DNA of 64,000 nucleotides. Origin: Aquilutibacter rugosus (lineage in GTDB: Bacteria; Pseudomonadota; Gammaproteobacteria; Xanthomonadales; Xanthomonadaceae). Each line of letters opens with the position of its first letter. The stretch's first letter is position 1. The notes beneath the pieces are model-generated. The model had not been told where the DNA came from, did not search any database, and saw nothing but the letters and a program-made list of their open reading frames with translations. Location: positions 124,001 to 188,000 of the forward strand of contig NZ_JAZHBO010000002.1 of assembly GCF_036541335.1 (NCBI RefSeq). Reading direction: 5' to 3'. Position numbers and translations under genes: made by a program. Shown piece after piece: positions 59,093 to 64,000 of the stretch.

Positions 59093-60577
59093 ATGAGACG
59101 TTTTCTTAAGTACCTGCTCGGAATGGTGGCTGGCCTAGCGGCGATGTTTGCCTTGGGCGTGCTTTGGCCTTCGGCAAAGTCCCCGCTGCCCGATGCCGCC
59201 GATACCAGGCTGATCCGCAACGCCCGCATCATCGACGTGGAGCTGGCCACCTTCGGCGAGCCGACTGACGTATTGATTGAAGGCGGCGTCATCGCCCGGA
59301 TCGGCGACGGCCCACGCACTGGACCGGACGTACCGATACTGGATGCCGGCGGACGTTACCTGCTTCCGGGCTTCTGGGACATGCACACGCATGCGTTCCA
59401 GTTATCACCGCAATTGCACCTGCCCCTGGCCATCGCGAACGGCGTCACCGGCACCCGCGACCTGATGGACTGCCCCGGCAGCAATGACACCTTGATCGCC
59501 TGCGTCGCCGACAAGCGCCGCTGGACCCGCGTCGCCGCCGAAGGCCGCATGGCCAGCCCGCGCTTCGTCGAAGTGGCCAGCTTCTACTTCGAGCGGGCCG
59601 ACATGACGCCCGATCAGGCGGCCGCGCTCGCTGCGACCTATCACGCGCGCGGGCTGGATGCGCTGAAGGTGTACAACCGCCTGTCGCCGGCCAGCTACGA
59701 GCGCCTGACCGACGAAGCGCGCCAATGGGGCATGCCCGTGGTCGGCCACCTGCCCAAGGCGGTGAACCTGGAGGACGCCGTCGCGGCCGGACAGCGCAGT
59801 TTCGAGCACGCTCATCTCTTCGTGCGCCACTGCTCCCGCGATGCCGCCGCATGGCGCGGCGGTGCGCTGGATGCCGAAGCGCCCGTCGCGCTGGCCGAGC
59901 GGATGGTCGCCGGGCACGACGCCGCGGCCTGTGGGCACGCGTTCGCACGGATGCGCGAGGCAGGGAGCTGGTTCGTGCCCACGCACGTGACGCGCGAGGA
60001 GGATGCGCGCGCGCGCGATCCCGCTTTCACCGGCGATCCGCGCCTGGCTTATCTGGACCCACTGTCGCGCTGGGCGTACCGCGACGACCTGAAGTCCACC
60101 GCGGCGCGCTACCCCGACGCGCGTGGCGAGGCCGCCCTGCGGGCCTACTTCGAGCACGGCCTGGCATTGACGGGCGCGGCGTACCGGGCCGGGGTGCCGG
60201 TGCTGGTGGGCACGGACACCGCGCTCGGCGGTTTCCGCTACCACGACGAAATGGCCCTGCTAGCGCGCGCCGGTCTGTCGCCGGCCGAGGTGCTGCGCGC
60301 GGCCACGCTGGACGCCGCGCGCTACGCCGGGCAGGCACACCGCCACGGCCGCGTGGCCGTCGGCCATGCGGCGGATCTGGTGCTGCTGGAGGCAAATCCG
60401 CTGGAGGACATCGCCAACACGCGGCGCCTGCATGCGGTGCTGCTGGCCGGGCGGCTGTACGACCGCCCGCGCCTGGACGCGCTGCTCGACTTCACCCGCG
60501 CCCAGGCGCGTTCACCAGCCAACGCGGCCAAGCTGGTGTGGGGCTTTCTGGCCAGTTCCGTCAGCGGCGAGCTTTGA
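59093..60577 (+). CDS. cassette 18: membrane-anchored amidohydrolase
   Basis: The 494-residue protein has an N-terminal hydrophobic segment (LLGMVAGLAAMFALGVLW) and an imidazolonepropionase-like amidohydrolase domain: LLPGFWDMHTHAF (first metal His pair), ALKVYN with the likely carboxylated Lys, VVGHLPKAV, FEHAHLFVRH and VLVGTDTALGG. It may hydrolyse peptides or cyclic amides in the periplasm. It is clearly richer in GC than the neighbouring cassettes and gives the largest cassette of the array (1.7 kb). Confidence 0.85.
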   Translation: MRRFLKYLLGMVAGLAAMFALGVLWPSAKSPLPDAADTRLIRNARIIDVELATFGEPTDVLIEGGVIARIGDGPRTGPDVPILDAGGRYLLPGFWDMHTHAFQLSPQLHLPLAIANGVTGTRDLMDCPGSNDTLIACVADKRRWTRVAAEGRMASPRFVEVASFYFERADMTPDQAAALAATYHARGLDALKVYNRLSPASYERLTDEARQWGMPVVGHLPKAVNLEDAVAAGQRSFEHAHLFVRHCSRDAAAWRGGALDAEAPVALAERMVAGHDAAACGHAFARMREAGSWFVPTHVTREEDARARDPAFTGDPRLAYLDPLSRWAYRDDLKSTAARYPDARGEAALRAYFEHGLALTGAAYRAGVPVLVGTDTALGGFRYHDEMALLARAGLSPAEVLRAATLDAARYAGQAHRHGRVAVGHAADLVLLEANPLEDIANTRRLHAVLLAGRLYDRPRLDALLDFTRAQARSPANAAKLVWGFLASSVSGEL

Positions 60578-60648
60578 CGCCGGCAAAGATGGGCGAGGCT
60601 TGTCCTTGGAATTCACGAGCCCGCGACCGGCATGAAGATGCCGGGCGA

Positions 60649-60804
60649 ATGACGTTGTGGTTCTGGCGCTTTCTCGCCGTGGCGGTGGTGGCATTGGCTG
60701 GCGGTAGCATTCCTGGTCACTGCCGCCTAACAATTCATTCAAGCCGACGCCGCTTCGCGGCGCAGCTTAATTCAGGCGTTAGGCGTCAATTGGAGGTGTC
60801 ATGA
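60649..60804 (+). pseudogene. start of a gene cut off by attC 18
   Basis: After the amidohydrolase a new frame opens (MTLWFWRFLAVAVVALAGGS), with a membrane-like beginning, and runs straight into attC, where it translates the repeat ([18 protein letters not shown]) to a stop. It looks like the first part of the next gene of a donor operon, truncated at the attC junction. Small size keeps this uncertain. Confidence 0.45.
60725..60784 (+). repeat. attC 18 (60-bp type)
   Basis: GCCTAAC and GTTAGGC bound the common hairpin GCCGACGCCGC / GCGGCGCAGC. Confidence 0.9.
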
Positions 60805-61181
60805 ATGTATGGATTGTATTGCTCGCAGCAGTGTCGAGCTTCGTAGTTGGTGGGCTCTGGTACTCACCCGTGCTATTCGGCAAAGTCTGGAACGCGGAGA
60901 ATGGTGGTCAACCCGCTACAGGGCACCCCGCAAAGGTTTTTGGGGTCAGCTTCGGGTTCTCGCTACTGGCCGCTTTTGCCTTTGCATACCTCGTGGGGCC
61001 ATCCCCAACGCTGGAGTCATCGGTCAAACTTGGCGCTCTAGTTGGTATCGGCCTGGTTGCCGCAAGCTTTGGCATTAACTACCAGTTTGCACAGCGCTCG
61101 TTCAAACTTTGGATGATCGATGGCGGGTACCATGCGATGCAGTTCCTGCTATTTGGAGCTGTGTTTGGCGTGCTGGGTTGA
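60801..61181 (+). CDS. cassette 19: DUF1761 membrane protein
   Basis: The 126-residue protein has four membrane helices and the DUF1761 pattern: SSFVVGGLWYSPVLFGKVW near the start, a central SFGFSLLAAFAFAYLVG, and FKLWMIDGGYHAMQFLLFG at the end. The function of DUF1761 proteins is unknown. A TTGGAGG site precedes the ATG. Confidence 0.82.
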   Translation: MNVWIVLLAAVSSFVVGGLWYSPVLFGKVWNAENGGQPATGHPAKVFGVSFGFSLLAAFAFAYLVGPSPTLESSVKLGALVGIGLVAASFGINYQFAQRSFKLWMIDGGYHAMQFLLFGAVFGVLG

Positions 61182-61182
61182 C

Positions 61183-61287
61183 GCCTAACCAATCGTTCAA
61201 GCGGACCTGCGGTCCGCACCCGGCAACGCTAGGACCGTGTAGCATTGCTGGGCGCTGTGCGCAGGCTGCTTAACTCAGGTGCTAGGC
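61183..61287 (+). repeat. attC 19 (105-bp type, mutated R' core)
   Basis: GCCTAAC begins the site and GCTAGGC ends it (C for T in the core). The inside (GCGGACCTGCGGTCCGC) is unlike other attC sites here. Confidence 0.82.
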
Positions 61288-61313
61288 ATCAACATCGGAC
61301 GGGTCGGAAGTCC

Positions 61314-61625
61314 ATGACTGTATCTCGCGCAGAAGTCGAGCAGCTTGCTAAAGCCAAGTTCCCAGAGCCTGATCCGGCTTTAGTGTTGTCGATCCTTGAC
61401 GAGTACGGAAGAGAGGCACACGAGCAAGAGCGAGAACGCGTTCAAGTAGCGATCCTGAATCTGAGCGCCGGAGATGAAGGCAAGCTATTAAACAATGTCG
61501 CTGCCGCTAAGCAAGACTATCGCGACGTTCTCATGTGGTCAGAGGAGACAGCGCCCACGCCTGAGGAAGCGGCCGCCAAGTTGATTATGGTCGAACGCAT
61601 CTTGAAAGCGTTTGGTGAGAGGTAG
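61314..61625 (+). CDS. cassette 20: unknown 103-residue protein
   Basis: The soluble, charged protein is mostly helical (SRAEVEQLAKAKFPEPD near the start, and LNNVAAAKQDYRDVLMW). No family recognised. The ATG at 61314 is preceded by GTCGGAAG. No clear attC follows its stop; a GCTAGGC core-like word at 61656 could be all that is left of one. Confidence 0.6.
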   Translation: MTVSRAEVEQLAKAKFPEPDPALVLSILDEYGREAHEQERERVQVAILNLSAGDEGKLLNNVAAAKQDYRDVLMWSEETAPTPEEAAAKLIMVERILKAFGER

Positions 61626-61687
61626 AAGCCCCTCAAAGCATGTGATGCTCGCACTGCTAGGCCGGACGCTCTCTAACTTTCATCGGA

Positions 61688-61978
61688 TTAGCCGTCAATC
61701 AGCTCAACTTTCACACGAAATCCAAGAGCGGACGCGGCGCGCGTCATCGTATCTAACGTTAGTCCGGTGTCCGTCGCATCAAGCATACGATCAACCACGG
61801 TGCGACTAGTTTGCATACGCTTGGCTAGCGTGGATTTGTTGGTGCCCGTAGCCTGCATAGCCTGTTCTATTTGCCATGCGATCACGCGCTTGACGGCAAT
61901 AGCTGTGGCTTCCTCGAGCAGACCATCTTCAGCGAGAAAGTCATCGAAGCTGGTACCGATGTGTTTGTTCATGGTCAT
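61688..61978 (-). CDS. orphan XRE-type antitoxin (reverse strand)
   Basis: The 96-residue protein has a helix-turn-helix (IEQAMQATGTNKSTLAKRM, then SRTVVDRMLDATDTGLTLDT) and ends ALGFRVKVELIDG, as antitoxins paired with Gp49/HigB-like toxins do. It is reversed with respect to the cassettes. Its start overlaps, ATGA-wise, the stop of a truncated frame that is probably its toxin. Confidence 0.78.
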   Translation of the reverse strand: MTMNKHIGTSFDDFLAEDGLLEEATAIAVKRVIAWQIEQAMQATGTNKSTLAKRMQTSRTVVDRMLDATDTGLTLDTMTRAASALGFRVKVELIDG

Positions 61979-62052
61979 TTCTTGATCTCTTTTAATCGCG
62001 CACGGGATTTGGCCAGATCAGGCTTTCCGGTAGTTCCACCATTTGCCAATCC
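61975..62052 (-). pseudogene. C-terminal stub of a probable HigB/Gp49-like toxin
   Basis: About 25 codons remain, ending TTGKPDLAKSRARLKEIKK, which resembles the C-terminus of Gp49/HigB-type toxins. The stop overlaps the antitoxin ATG, as in intact pairs. In the same frame a TAG stands just upstream, within a GTTAGGG word (minus strand) similar to a recombination core. The toxin was thus probably cut by a recombination event. Assignment rests on a short match and position. Confidence 0.45.
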
Positions 62053-62220
62053 CTAACGGGTTCTCTGCCCGCGGCAGCGCGGTAGAAGCGGACTACCAAT
62101 ATCGGCTGTATAGGCAAAGTGTGCCTAAATAGGTTCATGCGTCAATAAGATGCGAAAGCCGGGCAAGGGCCCTCGCACAACGTTTGGGTTAGACCATGGA
62201 TCTTTGTACCGTCGCTCTCC
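62053..62220. other. gene-free segment before the attI duplication
   Basis: No coding signal is seen. A possible decayed attC may lie at 62124-62194: GCCTAAA at the left, GTTAGAC at the right and a weak inner pairing TGCGA / TCGCA. The evidence is thin. Confidence 0.25.
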
Positions 62221-62275
62221 GGCTGTAGTGTTCTGCCCTAAGTCGGGACCTCGTGACCTCCATAAGCGGTGGCAT
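62221..62275 (-). pseudogene. intI': 5' fragment of a second intI
   Basis: The first 18 codons of intI are repeated with a few changes (MPPLMEVTRSRLRAEHYS against MPTLIEVTRSRLRAKHYS). After that, similarity ends abruptly at 62221. It belongs to the duplicated attI segment and cannot make an integrase. Confidence 0.85.
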
Positions 62276-62567
62276 GACGAGCTCGTAAGAATTGCGTTAA
62301 ATAACACATGGTCCCTAAGCGCGGCGTCGGAAAATATCAGCAAATGACGGAAGAAAGGGTCGGTTAACCGGTATTTGTCTTCTCGGAAAACCCGCTTAAT
62401 CTCCAAAGATTCCTGATAACATCGGGAATAAATATCTGGTGCTGATTGTGAGAATCAATGCAGTCGGTAAATTCAATGTTTTCAAATACTTGTGCGGGGG
62501 TGATTATGGCGATCACGGGTGGCCTCACTGTTATTTCCCCGCATTTGAAACCTAAATGTAGTTAGGT
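62221..62567 (+). repeat. intI 5' end plus attI region, copy 2, inside the array
   Basis: This copy matches 48565-48913 over its full length with about 20 mismatches by eye and keeps the candidate Pc (62446-62473) and a recombination core GTTAGGT at 62561-62567. A cassette begins directly after it. It is in the same orientation as the primary site. Confidence 0.9.
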
Positions 62568-62570
62568 GCC

Positions 62571-63116
62571 ATGTCACACAGTTTCGATTTCACAGGAATG
62601 CATCAGAAGCTTTTCCAGCTGAGACATCTTGTAGCTGGCGCACGAGAGTATTCCAAGCGTGAAAAGCTCGAACGCGGATCCATTGAAGACTACGAGAGTG
62701 ACTGGTCGCTCTATTACTACCAAATGCGCCATTTGATTAGTAACGATCTGATTGAACTAGCGGCTAAAGTCAGAGTAATTCAAGACACGAGCCTCAAGCA
62801 GATCAAAGAATCTGATCTCTTGGGAATGGATGAAGCCTGTCGACACCGCCTTAAAATTGGAACAGTCACCTCAGGAACATTCGCGCTGACGTTGAGAGAA
62901 TCTTGCAACAAGATCATTCATGCCACTGAGTTTGAACCGCAGTTTGCCAATAGTCGCAATGCCAAACCGTACTTCCGTTACAGCTACTGGAACGGCAAAT
63001 GCACCCTGAAAGGATCACACTTCGGTAAGCCATGGAGCGTAGATCTCTACGTCTACGACTGGTCTGAGGCAATGAAGTACTTCCTAGACGACATTTTTGG
63101 CAATGTGGACTGGTAG
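62571..63116 (+). CDS. cassette 21: unknown 181-residue protein
   Basis: The soluble protein has a helical N-terminal half (FQLRHLVAGAREYSKREK) and a C-terminal half rich in Tyr/Trp (FRYSYWNGKCTLKGSHFGK, then WSVDLYVYDWSEAMKYFLDD). No family is recognised. It is the first cassette after the internal attI copy and starts four bases after its core, with no strong ribosome binding site. Confidence 0.65.
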   Translation: MSHSFDFTGMHQKLFQLRHLVAGAREYSKREKLERGSIEDYESDWSLYYYQMRHLISNDLIELAAKVRVIQDTSLKQIKESDLLGMDEACRHRLKIGTVTSGTFALTLRESCNKIIHATEFEPQFANSRNAKPYFRYSYWNGKCTLKGSHFGKPWSVDLYVYDWSEAMKYFLDDIFGNVDW

Positions 63117-63125
63117 CTCGCAGGC

Positions 63126-63233
63126 ACCTAACAATTCGTTCAAGCCGAGATCGCTTCGCGGCCGCGGAGTTGTTCGGTAAATTGTCACAACGCCGCGGCC
63201 GCAAAGCGCTCCGGCTTAACTCAGGCGTTAGGC
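63126..63233 (+). repeat. attC 20 (108-bp type)
   Basis: ACCTAAC and GTTAGGC bound a site almost the same as attC 14, including the GCGGCCGCGG / CCGCGGCCGC stem. Confidence 0.9.
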
Positions 63234-63240
63234 AGCACTG

Positions 63241-63714
63241 ATGCATCTACGCAGGCCAAACCTCTTCTACACCGTTCTGTCCGTTGCTCTAGCCACCTTT
63301 GGTTATTGGTCATTCCTCAACACGCTTGAACCTATGCCGACGCCCTTAATGGAGGCGAGCGGCTCCGTTTCTGCTGCAGAGGCCAACCGGCGCAAGGGAT
63401 CAATCCACACCATCTACTTCTCGCTCCACGGGAGCCAAAAGCGATTTGCCTATCCAGGAATCCTTCCTCGCATTGATGACGTTTGGTCGAGCCTCGAACT
63501 TGGCTCTAACGCCCAAGTGCTCTACACCGATAAGGATCCAAGCACTGAGGTTGTTGAGCTTTGGGGCCTCACGGTCAATGGGCGCAGCTTGATTCAGCCC
63601 ACCGAGGCCTATAGGGCTCGCCGGGAGAATGGGTACTGGGGCTTGGCGCTCGGAATTGCGTTTACGTTCTCCGCCGGGTACATGTGGTTCAAAGGTGGCA
63701 AGGGTGCCGCCTAA
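63241..63714 (+). CDS. cassette 22: two-helix membrane protein, unknown
   Basis: The 157-residue protein has an N-terminal helix (FYTVLSVALATFGYWSFL), an extracytoplasmic beta-rich domain of about 95 residues and a C-terminal helix (YWGLALGIAFTFSAGYMWF). The domain reads like DUF3592-type proteins, but not clearly enough to name. The TAA stop is in the attC R'' core. Confidence 0.65.
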   Translation: MHLRRPNLFYTVLSVALATFGYWSFLNTLEPMPTPLMEASGSVSAAEANRRKGSIHTIYFSLHGSQKRFAYPGILPRIDDVWSSLELGSNAQVLYTDKDPSTEVVELWGLTVNGRSLIQPTEAYRARRENGYWGLALGIAFTFSAGYMWFKGGKGAA

Positions 63715-63821
63715 CAATTCGTTCAACCCGACATACCTCCGTGGCACGTGACTGAGGCTTTGCGCTACGCTAGCCTCAGTCCCGCACCACTACGGTACGC
63801 GGGTTAACTCAGGCGTTAGAC
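63709..63821 (+). repeat. attC 21 (113-bp type)
   Basis: GCCTAAC and GTTAGAC bound a long hairpin site (GACTGAGGC ... GCCTCAGTC), sister to attC 17. Confidence 0.88.
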
Positions 63822-63826
63822 CGCGG

Positions 63827-64000
63827 GTGCAGGATTTGAGTCGATCCATCGAAGGAGCACTTTCGGTCGTAGTCGCGCTAGGCGCGACCATTTGCAGCAG
63901 CTGGCTTCCGCGCAAGACGCCTGTGACTCACGCCAGCATCATGGGTTGTGAGAACGGGTGTGACATCGCTGCCGGCGGATGGCCATTCATTTATGTCGTG
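63827..64000 (+). CDS. cassette 23: small membrane protein, copy 2, cut by window end
   Basis: The visible 58 codons repeat cassette 14 with only two base differences seen (GAGAAC for GAAAAC and ACATCG for ACGTCG). The duplicated stretch begins right after the attC core. The 3' part and its attC lie outside the window. Confidence 0.6.
   Translation, partial: MQDLSRSIEGALSVVVALGATICSSWLPRKTPVTHASIMGCENGCDIAAGGWPFIYVV

Noticed and set aside
49230..63821. Regularly repeated sequence that might suggest a CRISPR array
   Set aside because: The repeats are 60-114 bp with internal dyad symmetry and core sites, and the spaces between them hold genes of 0.2-1.7 kb. These are attC sites.

Overview
The window is chromosomal DNA from a gammaproteobacterium, most probably of the order Xanthomonadales (Lysobacterales). 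The evidence is gene order: pyrG-kdsA-eno-ftsB-ispD-ispF-truD-surE-pcm-yqaA-nlpD, miaA-hfq-hflX-hflK-hflC-purA, and a virB7-virB11 block whose VirB7 is a long lipoprotein. I cannot resolve the genus. The first 47.5 kb is GC-rich, densely packed core genome with many ATGA-type overlaps. The last 15 kb looks quite different.

1-14.8 kb holds mixed housekeeping genes: a PadR regulator with a HAAS/sensor-domain membrane partner, an intracellular PHA depolymerase, a methyltransferase, a HemJ/CopD-type membrane protein, a lipoprotein alkaline phosphatase, a dicarboxylate/amino acid symporter, a Nudix hydrolase, an acyl-CoA thioesterase, two NlpC/P60 peptidases, a pseudouridine synthase, SlyD, a DadA-like oxidase with HutG, and ParE. 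15-25.4 kb is the pyrG-to-nlpD block (CTP, KDO, glycolysis, division, MEP isoprenoid pathway, stationary-phase repair and envelope). 25.4-39.9 kb holds a peptide transporter, an FAD oxidoreductase, YhbY, rlmE-ftsH-folP-miaA, hfq-hflX-hflK-hflC, purA and a Bcr/CflA exporter. 40-44.1 kb is an overlapping virB7-8-9-10-11 operon without the other type IV secretion genes. uvrB, tRNA-Val(GAC) and an Old Yellow Enzyme gene follow.

From 47.67 kb to the end of the window lies a chromosomal integron. A complete integron integrase (intI, minus strand) diverges from an attI region and a cassette array of at least 21 recognisable attC sites, which runs off the right edge. Eleven attC sites are close variants of one 60-bp form; the others are longer or divergent types. 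Cassettes encode aquaporin, a duplicated antibiotic-biosynthesis-monooxygenase-fold protein, MerC with a Cys-rich partner, a QacE-like SMR exporter, a SIR2-like/DUF4917 protein, an HxlR-type regulator divergent from a VOC protein, a GrlR-like protein, a HigBA-type toxin-antitoxin pair, an amidohydrolase, and several small membrane or unknown proteins.

The most unusual structure is at 62221-62567. It is a second copy of the attI region together with the first 18 codons of intI, embedded inside the array in the same orientation, and it is immediately followed by further cassettes. Next to it are a reversed antitoxin gene and the C-terminal stub of its probable toxin. Two cassettes are also present twice, so the array has been rearranged by duplication as well as by capture.
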